64,000 nt of DNA from Friedmanniella luteola (lineage in GTDB: Bacteria > Actinomycetota > Actinomycetes > Propionibacteriales > Propionibacteriaceae): assembly GCF_900105065.1 (NCBI RefSeq), contig NZ_LT629749.1, forward strand, positions 2,852,001-2,916,000, in the 5' to 3' direction. The notes beneath the pieces are model-generated. The model searched no databases and was not told the DNA's origin. It was given only the letters and a program-made list of their open reading frames with translations. Position numbers and translations under genes: made by a program. Of this stretch, positions 33,078 through 42,124 are shown one piece after another. Every line of letters starts with the position of its first letter. Within the stretch, counting starts at the first letter, position 1.

Positions 33078-33605
33078 TCAGACGGCGGAGCTGCCGTCCA
33101 CCCGGTGGTAGCCGCGGTCGTGGTAGACGAGCGGCGGCCCGCTGCCGAGCTGCGCGGCCTCGACCGCCCGGACCGCGACCAGGAAGCTGGACCCCACCGC
33201 CGTCCGCTGGAGCACCTCGCCGCGGACCCAGGAGGGCACGCCGGAGATCACCGGCTCCCCCGTCGGCAGCCGCCGCCAGTCCACGCCGGCGAAGCGGTCG
33301 ATGCCGCTGGTAGCGAACCGGGCCGAGACGTCGACCTGGTCGGCGGCGAGGAAGTTCACGGTCAGGCTGCCGGCGCGGGCGAGCGCGGGCCAGGACGAGG
33401 AGGTCCCGGCGACCGAGAACACCAGCACCGGGGGCTCGGCCGAGACCGAGATCACCGAGGTGGCGGTGAAGCCGACCGGCCGGTCGCCGTCGGTCAGGGT
33501 GACGACGGCGACGCCGGCCGGGTGCCGGCGGAAGATCGCGCGGAAGGCGGTGGGGTCGACCGGCTGCGCCGGGTCCGCGCCCGGTGACCACGGCTGCGCG
33601 CTCAC
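33078..33605 (-). CDS. Flavin reductase domain protein
   Basis: A 175-aa flavin reductase of the split-barrel HpaC/NTAB type. Signatures are FRAIFRRHPAGVAVVTLTDG, VGFTATSVISVSAEPPVLVF and GSLTVNFLAADQVDVSARFA. It would supply reduced FMN to the three LLM monooxygenases of the operon. It is the last gene; its GTG overlaps the stop of the FMN-reductase gene (GTGA at 33602-33605). Together with the preceding gene it gives the operon two unrelated flavin reductases. Confidence 0.9.
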   Translation of the reverse strand: MSAQPWSPGADPAQPVDPTAFRAIFRRHPAGVAVVTLTDGDRPVGFTATSVISVSAEPPVLVFSVAGTSSSWPALARAGSLTVNFLAADQVDVSARFATSGIDRFAGVDWRRLPTGEPVISGVPSWVRGEVLQRTAVGSSFLVAVRAVEAAQLGSGPPLVYHDRGYHRVDGSSAV

Positions 33606-34168
33606 CGGGCCACCCCCTGGCCCGGCACCAGACGGGCCAGGACGGGCGCCGCCTCGTCCGCCCACGCGCCGACCACGGCGTCGAGGTCGTCGAGCTGGCT
33701 CTCGGTGACCGCCAGGGGCCGGACCGGGACCAGGGCGCCGAGCTCCACCAGCAGCGGGGCCAGCAGGTGCTCGGCGACGAACGAGTGCGCGGGGGTGCCC
33801 GACACGACGACGGGGACCGCGACGACCCCGCGCAGGCCGCCGGTGGGGACCCGGTCGAGGAAGGCCTTCAGCAGGCCCGTGTAGCTGGCCTTGTAGACCG
33901 GCGTCGCCACCACGGCGACGGCGGCGGCCGCCAGGGTCGCGCGGTAGCGGTCGGCCTCGGGGGCGTCGGCGGCGAAGAGCTCGCCGGCGACCTCGGCGAC
34001 GTCCAGCGCGGTCGGCGGGGCGGCCGCGCCGAGCCGACGCGCCAGCTGGTCGGCGACGGTGCGGGCGACGAGCAGGGTGCGGGAGCCGGGCCGGGGGTTG
34101 CCGGCCAGGGCGACCACGCCGGCCGAAGGGCCGGGGCGGGCGTCGCCGTGGTCGAGGGGGGAGGTCAT
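33602..34168 (-). CDS. ssuE: NAD(P)H-dependent FMN reductase (SsuE/MsuE-like)
   Basis: A 188-aa flavodoxin-fold reductase. VVALAGNPRPGSRTLLVART is the FMN phosphate loop, VVATPVYKASYTGLLKAFLD is the SsuE-type PVYKASYTG motif, and VPVVVSGTPAHSFVAEHLL follows. Such enzymes deliver FMNH2 to alkanesulfonate monooxygenase-type partners. The ATG overlaps the end of the ABC ATPase gene, so it belongs to the 12.6-kb operon. Substrate preference (NADH or NADPH) cannot be read here. Confidence 0.9.
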   Translation of the reverse strand: MTSPLDHGDARPGPSAGVVALAGNPRPGSRTLLVARTVADQLARRLGAAAPPTALDVAEVAGELFAADAPEADRYRATLAAAAVAVVATPVYKASYTGLLKAFLDRVPTGGLRGVVAVPVVVSGTPAHSFVAEHLLAPLLVELGALVPVRPLAVTESQLDDLDAVVGAWADEAAPVLARLVPGQGVAR

Positions 34169-35970
34169 GGTCGTCCTTCCGCCGCGAGCTGCGGCGTGCG
34201 CGTGGGGTGGGGGTCGGGGATGGCCGCGAGCAGCTCGCGGGTGTAGTCGGAGCGCGGGTCGGTGAAGATCTGCTCCGTCGGTCCGGTCTCGACGACGAGT
34301 CCGGCCCGCATGACGGCGATGCGGTGGGCGATCTGCCGGACCACCGCCAGGTCGTGGGAGATGAAGAGGTAGCTGAGGCCGAGGTCGGCCTGCAGCCCGA
34401 CGAGCAGCTCGAGGATCCGGGCCTGCACCGAGACGTCGAGGGCCGAGACCGGCTCGTCGCAGATGACCAGGGCGGGCCGCAGCGCCAGCGCGCGGGCGAT
34501 GGCGACGCGCTGCCGCTGCCCACCGGAGAGCTCGGCCGGCCGGCGCTCGGCCGCCGTGCGGGGCAGCGCGACCCGCTCCAGCAGCTCGCCGACCCGCCGG
34601 GACCGGTCACGGCGCGCCCCGACGCCGAACGCCCGCAGCGGCTCGGCGACGCTCTCCCCCACGCTCAGCCGGGGGTCCAGCGAGGCGTAGGGGTTCTGGT
34701 AGACGAGCTGGAAGCGCCGACGGAGCCGACGGAGCCGCTCACCGCGGGCCCCGCTGATCTCCTCGCCGTCGAAGACGACACCACCCCCGGTGGGGTCGAC
34801 CAGCCGGGCGGCCAGCCGGGCGGTGGTCGACTTGCCGGAGCCGGACTCCCCCACCAGGCCGACGGTCTCGGCGACCCCGACGGTGAGGTCCACCCCGTCG
34901 ACGGCGGCGAGCACCCTCCGCGGCCCGCCGCGGGGCAGCGGGTACTCCTTGCGGACGGCGCGGAGCTCCAGGAGCGGCACGCGGTCGGGTGCCCCGGGAG
35001 GCCGGGGGGCGGCGAGCACGGGCGAGCCGAGCCCGGGTGCGGCCGCCAGCAGCTCCCGGGTGTAGGGGTGCTCGGGCGCGGCGACCAGCTGCCCGGACGC
35101 CCCGGCCTCGACGACCACCCCGTCCTTCATCACGACGATCCGGTCGGCCCGCTGGGCGGCGACGCCGAGGTCGTGGGTGATCAGCAGGACCCCCGTGCCG
35201 GACGCGGCGCTCAGCTCGGCGATCCGGTCCAGGATGACGCGCTGCACGGTGACGTCGAGGGCGCTGGTGGGCTCGTCCGCCACGAGGAGCGATGGCTCGG
35301 CGACCAGGGCGATGGCGATCAGCGCGCGCTGGCGCATCCCGCCGGACAGCTCGTGCGGGTACTGCCGCGCCCGGTCGGCGGGCCGGTCGAGACCGGCGCG
35401 GGCCAGGGCGTCGACGGCCCGCTCGGCTGCCTGCGCACGGTCGGCGAGGCCGTGCACCCGCAGCACCTCCGCCACCTGGTCGCCCACCCGCTGCACGGGG
35501 TTCAGGGCGGTCATCGGGTCCTGGGGGACGAAGCCGACGCGCCGGCCGAGCAGCCCCCGCGGCGGTCGGGTGCCGGCGGTCAGCAGGACGTCGCCGTCGA
35601 GGGAGGCGGTGCCGGCGCTCACCCGGGCCGACGGCGGCAGCAGGCCCAGCAGGGCGTGCGCCGTCGTCGACTTGCCCGAGCCGGACTCGCCGACGAGCGC
35701 GACCGTCTCGCCGGCGCCCACCGTCAGGTCGACACCGCGGACGGCGGCCACCGTCCGCGCCCGCGAGCGGTACGCGACGTGCAGCCCCTGCAGGGCCAGC
35801 AGCGGCACGACGCCGCCCGGGCTGGCCCCCGTGCCTGAGGTCGTCGACGGCCCTTCGACAGGCTCAGGGCGCGAGGGGTGGCCTGAGCCCGCACCGCTGC
35901 CTGGGGTCCTCGACGGCCCCTCGACGGGTTCCGGGAGCGGCCGGCCGGTCTGCGTGGTCGTGGTGGTCAT
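34165..35970 (-). CDS. Fused dual ATP-binding subunit of a peptide/nickel-type ABC importer
   Basis: A 601-aa DppD-DppF fusion with two complete ABC ATPase domains. Domain 1 (about 55-310): GESGSGKSTTAHALLG, LSGGMRQRALIAIAL, LLVADEPTSALD. Domain 2 (about 330-590): [42 protein letters not shown]. The N-terminal 45 residues carry two copies of PEPVEGPS, encoded by a repeat element inserted around 35849-35935. They are probably unstructured. The ATG overlaps the stop of the permease gene. It powers import of an organosulfur compound, judged from the operon. Confidence 0.92.
   Translation of the reverse strand: MTTTTTQTGRPLPEPVEGPSRTPGSGAGSGHPSRPEPVEGPSTTSGTGASPGGVVPLLALQGLHVAYRSRARTVAAVRGVDLTVGAGETVALVGESGSGKSTTAHALLGLLPPSARVSAGTASLDGDVLLTAGTRPPRGLLGRRVGFVPQDPMTALNPVQRVGDQVAEVLRVHGLADRAQAAERAVDALARAGLDRPADRARQYPHELSGGMRQRALIAIALVAEPSLLVADEPTSALDVTVQRVILDRIAELSAASGTGVLLITHDLGVAAQRADRIVVMKDGVVVEAGASGQLVAAPEHPYTRELLAAAPGLGSPVLAAPRPPGAPDRVPLLELRAVRKEYPLPRGGPRRVLAAVDGVDLTVGVAETVGLVGESGSGKSTTARLAARLVDPTGGGVVFDGEEISGARGERLRRLRRRFQLVYQNPYASLDPRLSVGESVAEPLRAFGVGARRDRSRRVGELLERVALPRTAAERRPAELSGGQRQRVAIARALALRPALVICDEPVSALDVSVQARILELLVGLQADLGLSYLFISHDLAVVRQIAHRIAVMRAGLVVETGPTEQIFTDPRSDYTRELLAAIPDPHPTRTPQLAAEGRP
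35849..35935. repeat. PEPVEG-type dispersed repeat, two copies 66 bp apart
   Basis: GGCCCTTCGACAGGCTCAGGGC (35849-35870, given here only by ends GGCCCTTCG and CTCAGGGC) is echoed by a degenerate copy at 35915-35935 (GGCCCCTCGACGGGTTCCGG). In the ATPase frame each reads PEPVEGPS. Related copies occur near 39546 and 40758. Such CCCTTCGA-N-GCTCAGGG elements are scattered in many high-GC genomes; their role is not established. Confidence 0.65.
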
Positions 35971-36875
35971 GCGTCAGCTCCTCCTCGGCCGCGCTCCAGG
36001 GCGCGGGCGATGCGGTTGGCGGCGAGCACGGTGGCGACGACGACCAGCCCGGGCAGCGTGGTGAGCCACCAGCCGCTGCCCAGGAAGTCCCGTCCGGACG
36101 CCACCAGGGAGCCCCACTCCGGGGTCGGCGGCTTGGCCCCGTAGCCGAGGAAGCTCAGCGACGAGACCGCCAGGATGGCGGTACCGAAGTCGAGCGCGGC
36201 GAGCACCAGCACCGGACCGGCCGCGTTGGGCAGGACGTGCCGCAGCACGACCGTGCGACGCCGGACGCCGAGGGAGGTGGCGGCCTCGACGTACACGCTC
36301 TGCCGGACGCGCAGCACCTCCGAGCGCATGATCCGGGCGCAGCCGGCGACGCTGCCGAAGCCGACGGCGATGGCGACGTTGACCGTGCCGAACCCGAGCA
36401 CCGTGATGAGGGCCAGCGACAGCAGCAGGCTGGGGATGGCCAGCAGGACGTCGACGGCGCGCATCAGCACGGCGTCCAGCCAGCCGCCCGCCGCCCCGGC
36501 GAGCAGGCCGACGGTGGCGCCGAGGACGACCCCGACGCCCACCGCGACCAGCGTCGCCTGGAGCGAGAGCGCCGAGCCGTGCACGACGCGGCTGAACAGG
36601 TCGCGGCCGATCTGGTCGGTGCCGAACCAGTGCCCGGCCGACGGCGGCTGCAGCAGGGCCCCGGTGTCGGCGGCGTAGGGGTCGGTCGCCGTGAGCAGCC
36701 CCGGCGCGAACGCCGCGACGACGACCAGGGCCAGCCAGAGCGCCGAGAGCAGCAGGCCGGGGGCGAGCAGCCGGTGCCCGGACCGGCTCCGTCGGCGGCT
36801 CGGGGCCGGCTGGTCGACGGTGGGCCCGACCGGCCCGGCGCCGTGCACCTCGGCGCGCGTGTCCAGGAGGCTCAT
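35967..36875 (-). CDS. ABC transporter permease (DppC type)
   Basis: A 302-aa permease with a soluble N-terminus (Arg/Ser-rich, to about 35) and six TM helices. It has the DppC marker HWFGTDQIGRDLFSRVVHG and the EAA loop VRQSVYVEAATSLGVRRRTV, then the SSLSFLGYGAKPPTPEWG C-terminal signature. It pairs with the DppB-type protein encoded just upstream. The ATG at 36875 overlaps the DppB stop, and its own stop overlaps the ATPase start. Confidence 0.93.
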   Translation of the reverse strand: MSLLDTRAEVHGAGPVGPTVDQPAPSRRRSRSGHRLLAPGLLLSALWLALVVVAAFAPGLLTATDPYAADTGALLQPPSAGHWFGTDQIGRDLFSRVVHGSALSLQATLVAVGVGVVLGATVGLLAGAAGGWLDAVLMRAVDVLLAIPSLLLSLALITVLGFGTVNVAIAVGFGSVAGCARIMRSEVLRVRQSVYVEAATSLGVRRRTVVLRHVLPNAAGPVLVLAALDFGTAILAVSSLSFLGYGAKPPTPEWGSLVASGRDFLGSGWWLTTLPGLVVVATVLAANRIARALERGRGGADA

Positions 36876-37888
36876 CGGGCCGCCCCCGTCACGAGCCCGC
36901 CCTGGGCCGGGTCGGTGCGCCCGTCGACCGGGTCGGGGTTGCGCGCCGCGCGGGCCACCCGACGCATCCGCGGGTCGAGGAGGGGGTAGACGAGGTCGAC
37001 GGCCAGGCTGGCCGCGACGACGACCGCGGCCCCGAACACGACGACGCCCAGCGCCAGCGGGATGTCCTGCGTGCCGACGGCGGTCGCGGTGAGCTGGCCC
37101 AGGCCGGTGCGGGAGAACACCGTCTCCGTCACCACGGTGCCGGCGAGGAACTGCCCCACCAGCAGACCGGTGATGGTGAACGTCGGCAGCGAGGCGTTCC
37201 GCGCGGTGTGGCGCAGGTGCACCCGCAGCCGGGAGGCGCCCTTGGCGCGCGCGGTGTCGGCGTAGGCCTCGGCGGCCTCGCCGCGCAGGCTGCGCGCGAA
37301 CACCTGGGCGATCATCGCGCTCCCCAGGACGGCCAGGGTGACCGCCGGCAGCACCAGGGCGGCGGGGCCCTCGTTGCCGAAGGCGGGGAACCAGCCGAGC
37401 CCGAACGAGAAGGCCTGCAGCAGCAGCAGACCGATCCAGAAGCTGGGCACGGAGACCCCCAGCGGCGGGAGTGACAGCAGCAGCTGACGGAGCCAGCGGG
37501 TGGAGACGTAGGTGGCCGTGAGGGCCAGCCCGCCGCCGACGACCACCGAGAAGAGCAGGCCGAGGCCCGCGATCTGGGCGGTCGCGGGGACGGCCGCGGC
37601 GATGGAGGCGCCGACGGGCCCGGTGCGGGGCGAGGTGCCCAGGTCGCCGGTGAGCGCCGCCCCCAGGTGGTGCAGGTACTGCACGGCGAGCGGCTGGTCG
37701 TAGCCGTACTGCGCCCGCAGCGCCGCCACCTGCTCCGGGGTCGCGGAGCTGTTGGCGACGTCCCCGCCGGCGGCGATCAGCGCGGCCGGGTCGCCCGGCA
37801 GGCCGTACATCACGAGGAAGGCGACCGTGTAGGCCGCCCACAGCACGAGCACGGCCTGCCCGGTCCGGCTGAGCAGGTGACGGAGCAC
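36872..37888 (-). CDS. ABC transporter permease (DppB type)
   Basis: A 338-aa permease with an N-terminal TM anchor (AVLVLWAAYTVAFLVMYGLP), an extracytoplasmic domain with the DppB-type GYDQPLAVQYLHHLG segment, and a five-helix core. The core carries the EAA loop DTARAKGASRLRVHLRHTAR and the VVTETVFSRTGLGQLTATAV motif. It starts 3 nt after the substrate-binding protein gene stops. The pore partner is the DppC-type protein encoded next. Confidence 0.93.
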   Translation of the reverse strand: MLRHLLSRTGQAVLVLWAAYTVAFLVMYGLPGDPAALIAAGGDVANSSATPEQVAALRAQYGYDQPLAVQYLHHLGAALTGDLGTSPRTGPVGASIAAAVPATAQIAGLGLLFSVVVGGGLALTATYVSTRWLRQLLLSLPPLGVSVPSFWIGLLLLQAFSFGLGWFPAFGNEGPAALVLPAVTLAVLGSAMIAQVFARSLRGEAAEAYADTARAKGASRLRVHLRHTARNASLPTFTITGLLVGQFLAGTVVTETVFSRTGLGQLTATAVGTQDIPLALGVVVFGAAVVVAASLAVDLVYPLLDPRMRRVARAARNPDPVDGRTDPAQGGLVTGAAR

Positions 37889-37891
37889 GGG

Positions 37892-39496
37892 TCAGCTCTC
37901 CGTGGCGGCGGCCGCGACCAGCTGCAGCCGGGAGTAGGAGTCGAACCGGACGCCGGTGACGCCGGGCCGGAGCCCGAGCACGGTGATGAGCTCGAAGACC
38001 GGCACGCCGTAGGCCTTCTCGACGATCACCTCCTGAGCGGTGGCCGCGTCGGCGAACCGGGCCTTCTGCTGCGTCGTCGTCTGCTGGGCCTTGAGGGCCT
38101 TGACCAGCGCGGGGTCGTCGATGCCGTAGGGCGCGGTGCCGTCACGCCAGTAGGTGTTGCGCAGGATGTCGGGGTCGGGCCGGGTGCTGTTGCCCCACGA
38201 CAGGTCGAAGTCACCCGTCGCCAGCTTGGCCTGCAGCTCGCCGATGGCGACGGAGTTGAGGTCGATCTCGATGCCGACCTGCTTGGCCTGCTGCTGGATC
38301 AGCTCCAGCGCCGCCTGGTTCGGGTTGAAGTTGGTGCCCCAGTAGGTGACGAGGGTGAGCCGCTGGCCGCCCTTCTCCCGGATGCCGTCCGCGCCCGGGG
38401 TCCAGCCCGCCGCGTCGAGCAGCCTCTTCGACTCCGCCGGGTCGTAGGTCAGCTCGTCGCCGAGGTCGGTCCACCCGGGTGTCGTGGAGGCCACCGCGCT
38501 GGACGCGGCCTCGTAGCTGGGGCTCAGCGCGGCCGCGACGACGGCGGACCGGTCGACCGCGTGGCTGAGCGCCTGTCGGACCCGGACGTCGGCCAGCGCC
38601 GGCCGCTGGACGTTGGGGGTCAGGGTGAAGACCTGGCCGGGGTTGGGTCGGATCTGCAGGGTGATGCCCCCGGTCTGCAGCGAGCTCTCGTCCTGCGGCG
38701 GCACGCCACCGATGGCGTCGACCTGACCCGAGCGCAGCGAGCCGGAGCGGACGCCCGCCTCGGGGATGACCTTGAAGACGAGCCGGGCGGACGCGGCCTC
38801 ACCGGTGTGCTCCCACAGCGAGGACCCCCAGGCGTAGCCGGGTCGGCGGGTCTCCACCACCTCGGTGTTCTTCGTGTAGTGGTCGAGCACGAACGGACCG
38901 GTGCCGACGATGTTGCCGTCGCAGCGCGTCACCGGGTCGGCCGCGAGGGACGACGGGGCGAGCAGGCCGAGGAAGTGGCTGGCCGTGGCCTGCAGGAACT
39001 GGGCGTTGGGCTGGTCGAACTCCACGCGGGCGGTGCGGTCGTCGACGACGACGGTCTCGGCGTAGCCGGTGAGGAACTGCAGCGACTGCGCCTGGGCGGC
39101 GCCGTGGGTGATGATCTCGTCGAAGTTCTGCTGGACGGTCTCCGCGGTCAGCGGGGTGCCGTCGCTGAAGGTGACGCCGTCGCGCAGCGTGAAGGTGAAC
39201 TGGGTGGCCGTCTTGTTGACGGAGAACTTCTCGGCCAGCCAGGGCTTGATCTCCCCGGTCTCGGGATCCTGGTCGGTGAGGGAGTCGACGAGCTGACGGG
39301 ACGGGTAGGCGGCGTCGTTGTTGCCGGCGACCCGTGGGTTGAGGCAGCCCGGGTCGGACGCGAGGGCGAAGGTGAAGGTGTCGGCGTCACCAGTGCCGGC
39401 GGCCGAGTCGGCGCCGCCGCAGGCGCTCAGCCCGAGGGCGGCGGCGAGGGCGGGGACCAGCAGCAGGGCGCCGGGACGGCGGAGGGACGTGCTCAC
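37892..39496 (-). CDS. Family-5 (peptide/nickel-type) ABC substrate-binding lipoprotein
   Basis: A 534-aa SBP_bac_5 lipoprotein. The signal peptide ends LGLSACGG with the lipidated C26. Mature-domain marks are FALASDPGCLNPRVAG, RDGVTFSDGTPLTAETV, FVLDHYTKNTEVV, DVRVRQALSHAVDRSAVV and the TYWGTNFNPNQAA segment. The family binds peptides, opines, nickel or other ligands. The neighbouring FMN monooxygenases point to an organosulfur ligand, which is inference. The GTG at 39496 is the likely start (AGGAAGCACCTC); the longer frame comes from the repeat region. Confidence 0.93.
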   Translation of the reverse strand: MSTSLRRPGALLLVPALAAALGLSACGGADSAAGTGDADTFTFALASDPGCLNPRVAGNNDAAYPSRQLVDSLTDQDPETGEIKPWLAEKFSVNKTATQFTFTLRDGVTFSDGTPLTAETVQQNFDEIITHGAAQAQSLQFLTGYAETVVVDDRTARVEFDQPNAQFLQATASHFLGLLAPSSLAADPVTRCDGNIVGTGPFVLDHYTKNTEVVETRRPGYAWGSSLWEHTGEAASARLVFKVIPEAGVRSGSLRSGQVDAIGGVPPQDESSLQTGGITLQIRPNPGQVFTLTPNVQRPALADVRVRQALSHAVDRSAVVAAALSPSYEAASSAVASTTPGWTDLGDELTYDPAESKRLLDAAGWTPGADGIREKGGQRLTLVTYWGTNFNPNQAALELIQQQAKQVGIEIDLNSVAIGELQAKLATGDFDLSWGNSTRPDPDILRNTYWRDGTAPYGIDDPALVKALKAQQTTTQQKARFADAATAQEVIVEKAYGVPVFELITVLGLRPGVTGVRFDSYSRLQLVAAAATES

Positions 39497-39545
39497 GAGG
39501 TGCTTCCTAGGTGGGTGGGCGTGCGGGGCACGCGGGGCGAGGGGT

Positions 39546-39632
39546 GGCCCTTCGACGGGCTCAGGCAACGGAGGACGGGCTCAGGCAACGGAGGACGGGC
39601 TCGGGGGACGGGGGACGGGCCGGGGAACGGGC
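39546..39632. repeat. 20-bp tandem repeat derived from a PEPVEG-type element
   Basis: After GGCCCTTCGACGGGCTCAGG (39546-39565), a 20-bp unit beginning ACGGGCTCAGG runs 39555-39574 and 39575-39594, followed by two degenerate copies to about 39630. It fills the only sizeable gap (136 bp) inside the organosulfur operon, between the LLM monooxygenase and substrate-binding genes. Slippage expansion of the dispersed repeat is a likely origin. Whether it contains a promoter or processing site is unknown. Confidence 0.7.
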
Positions 39633-40724
39633 TCAGCCCACCGGCACCGGCGCGGGGCGCCGGTCCGGCGTCGGGGTGGGCGTGCCGGGCCAGGGCGGGT
39701 CCGGGATGGTCCGGCGCAGCACCGGGGCGATGTCGGACTGGAAGAGCTCGAGGTTCGTGCGGTGCTCGGCGGGGGTCAGCCCGGCCCCGTCGGCGTGCAC
39801 GTGCAGCACCGTGTGCCCGAGCCGGGCGTGGTAGCGGTGCACCTTCTCGACGATCTGCGCGGGGCTGCCGACCAGGGCGGAGCTGCGCTCGACGTGGTCC
39901 TCCAGGGTGGTGAAGCTCGGGGTCAGGCCCGCGCGGGTCAGGCCCGCGAGGCCGGCCTCGAAGACCGGCCGGTAGCGGCTGACCGCCTCCTGCGAGGTCG
40001 GTGCGGCGAGGTAGCCGGCCGTGCCCGCTCCCACGACGGCGTCCGCCGGGTCGTGCCCGTGGGCCACCCAGCGCTCCCGGTAGTGGTCCACCAGGGCCGC
40101 GTACGGCTCGATGGCGTGGGTGACGTTGGCCGAGAACAGCGGGTCGCCGTAGCGGGCGGCGAGGTCGACCGACTCCCGGCTGGTCGCCGAGCCGTGCCAG
40201 ACCCGGACCGGCTGCTGCAGCGGCCGCGGCCAGACCTCGGCCTCGACGAGGGCGGGTCGGAACCGGCCCGACCAGGTCACCCTCTCCTCCCGCCACAGGC
40301 GCCGGAAGAGCTCGTACCCCTCGGCGTTGCGCGCCCACTGGTCCTCGGGCGTGACGGCGAACAGGTCGCGCTGGGCCGTGCCGTTGCCCTTGCCGATGAT
40401 CAGCTCCAGCCGACCGCCGGACAGGTGGTCGAGCGTCGCGTAGTCCTCGTAGGCCCGCACGGGGTCGAGCAGGCTCAGGATGGTGACGGTGGTGAACAGC
40501 CGGATCCGCTCGGTCCTCGCGGCGATGTGGCTGAGCACCACCGGCGGGGACGAGGAGATGAACGGCCGCTCGTGCCGCTCCCCCACGCCGTAGCCGTCGA
40601 AGCCGAGCTCTTCCGCCAGGACGGCGTTGTCGACGACGGCGCGGTAGGCGTCGGTGGTCGACCTCTGGACCCCGGTGACCGGGTCGGGGAGGTGGGTGAT
40701 CAGGGTGATGGCCAGGAACTTCAC
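39633..40724 (-). CDS. LLM-class flavin-dependent monooxygenase
   Basis: A 363-aa bacterial-luciferase-like TIM barrel. GFDGYGVGERHERPFISSSP, TILSLLDPVRAYEDYATLDH, LSGGRLELIIGKGNG and WARNAEGYELFRRLW are the usual LLM signatures. It uses FMNH2 and O2, supplied by the operon's flavin reductases. The GTG overlaps the stop of the preceding monooxygenase gene. The C-terminus is proline-rich (PPWPGTPTPTPDRRPAP), not typical of the family. The substrate is unknown; carbon-sulfur cleavage is suggested by the operon. Confidence 0.9.
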   Translation of the reverse strand: MKFLAITLITHLPDPVTGVQRSTTDAYRAVVDNAVLAEELGFDGYGVGERHERPFISSSPPVVLSHIAARTERIRLFTTVTILSLLDPVRAYEDYATLDHLSGGRLELIIGKGNGTAQRDLFAVTPEDQWARNAEGYELFRRLWREERVTWSGRFRPALVEAEVWPRPLQQPVRVWHGSATSRESVDLAARYGDPLFSANVTHAIEPYAALVDHYRERWVAHGHDPADAVVGAGTAGYLAAPTSQEAVSRYRPVFEAGLAGLTRAGLTPSFTTLEDHVERSSALVGSPAQIVEKVHRYHARLGHTVLHVHADGAGLTPAEHRTNLELFQSDIAPVLRRTIPDPPWPGTPTPTPDRRPAPVPVG

Positions 40725-42124
40725 CGGGCCACCTGCCCGTCGACCAGTGACCCGTGCCCTGATCCCGTCGAAGGACCGGGCTCGGGGAGCGCGAGCCCGA
40801 GGTGGTCGCGCAGGGTGGTGCCCGCGTACTCGGTGCGGAAGGATCCCCGCTCCTGCAGCAGGGGCACGACCGTGTCGGCGAAGCGGTCGAGCCCGCCGGG
40901 CGTGAGGTGCGGGACGAGGATGAAGCCGTCGCTGACGTCGCCCTGGACGAAGTCGTCGATCCTCGTCGCCACCGTCTCCGCCGAGCCGATGAAGGACTGG
41001 CGCCCGGTCACCTCGATGACCAGCTCGCGCAGGGACAGGTGCTCGGCCTCGGCCCGCTCGCGCCACGCGTGGGCCGTGCCGACGGGGTCGCGGAACCGGC
41101 GGACGCTGGCCCGGCCCCGGGCGATCGTGTTCTCCCCCACCACCGGGTCGAAGGACGGGAGGGGGCCGTCGGGGTCGTGGTCGCTGAGGTCGACGTTCCA
41201 CAGCTGCTCGGCGAACTTGATGGCGGTCTGCCCGCTGACCTGCTGGCGGCGGACGTCGTGGGCGAGGTCGGCGGCCTCGGCGTCGGTGTCGCCCAGGACG
41301 AACGTCGCCGCGGGCAGCACGACCAGCTGGTCCGGCCGTCGGCCGTGCCGCGCGAGCCGGCCCTTGACGTCGGCGTAGAAGGCGCGGCCGGCGTCCCAGG
41401 TGGCGTGGCCGGTGAAGATCGCGTCGGCCGACGCCGCCGCGAACTCCCGGCCCTCCTCGGAGTCCCCCGCCTGGAAGATCACCGGACGGCCCTGCGGGCT
41501 GCGGGGCGTGCTGAACGCCCCGCTGATGTCGAAGTGCTGGTCGACGTGGGAGAACCCACCCACCTCGGGCCGGCTGAGGAACGCACCCGACCCCTGGTCG
41601 GCCACCACCTCGTCGCCGCGCCAGGAGTCGAAGAGCGCGAAGGCGGCGTCGAGGAAGTGCTGCGCCCGGGCGTACCGCTCGTCCTGCGGCAGGTAGCCAC
41701 CGCGGCGGAAGTTCTCGCCGGTGAAGGCGTCCCACGAGGTCACGACGTTCCAGGCCGCGCGGCCGGCCGACAGGTGGTCGAGGCTCGCGAACTGCCGCGC
41801 CACCTCGTAGGGCTCGTTGAAGGTGGTGTTGATGGTGCCGGCCAGGCCCAGCCGGTCGGTGACGGCGGCCAGCGCGGCCAGGACGGTGAACGTGTCCGGG
41901 CGGCCGACGACGTCGAGGTCGTAGATCTTCCCGTTCTGCTCCCGCAGCCGCAGCCCCTCGGCGAGGAAGAAGAAGTCGAACTTGGCCCGCTCGGCGGTCT
42001 GCGCCAGCTTCCGGAAGGAGCTGAACTCGATGTGGCTGCCGGCGGCCGGGTCGCTCCACACGGTCGTGTTGTTGACGCCCGGGAAGTGGGCGGCGAGGTG
42101 GATCTGCTTGCGGGGGCGGGTCAT
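40721..42124 (-). CDS. NtaA/SnaA/DmoA-family FMN-dependent monooxygenase
   Basis: A 467-aa monooxygenase of the NtaA/DszA/DmoA branch. IHLAAHFPGVNNTTVWSDP, FDFFFLAEGLRLREQ, AGTINTTFNEPYEVARQFAS, AWNVVTSWDAFTGENFRRGG and VIFQAGDSEEGREFAA are the characteristic blocks. The branch cleaves nitrilotriacetate, dimethyl sulfide or dibenzothiophene sulfone derivatives. The sulfur-rich context favours an organosulfur substrate. The last 20 residues (PEPGPSTGSGHG) come from a PEPVEG-type repeat at 40758-40785. It overlaps both neighbours by 4 nt. Confidence 0.92.
   Translation of the reverse strand: MTRPRKQIHLAAHFPGVNNTTVWSDPAAGSHIEFSSFRKLAQTAERAKFDFFFLAEGLRLREQNGKIYDLDVVGRPDTFTVLAALAAVTDRLGLAGTINTTFNEPYEVARQFASLDHLSAGRAAWNVVTSWDAFTGENFRRGGYLPQDERYARAQHFLDAAFALFDSWRGDEVVADQGSGAFLSRPEVGGFSHVDQHFDISGAFSTPRSPQGRPVIFQAGDSEEGREFAAASADAIFTGHATWDAGRAFYADVKGRLARHGRRPDQLVVLPAATFVLGDTDAEAADLAHDVRRQQVSGQTAIKFAEQLWNVDLSDHDPDGPLPSFDPVVGENTIARGRASVRRFRDPVGTAHAWRERAEAEHLSLRELVIEVTGRQSFIGSAETVATRIDDFVQGDVSDGFILVPHLTPGGLDRFADTVVPLLQERGSFRTEYAGTTLRDHLGLALPEPGPSTGSGHGSLVDGQVAR
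40758..40785. repeat. Degenerate PEPVEG-type repeat in the 3' end of a monooxygenase gene
   Basis: CCTGATCCCGTCGAAGGACC followed by GGGCTC matches, in the opposite orientation, the CCCTTCGA-N-GCTCAGGG elements near 35849 and 39546. It extends the coding region by about a dozen residues reading PEPGPSTGSG. Three insertions within 5 kb of one operon suggest local spread. Confidence 0.5.
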
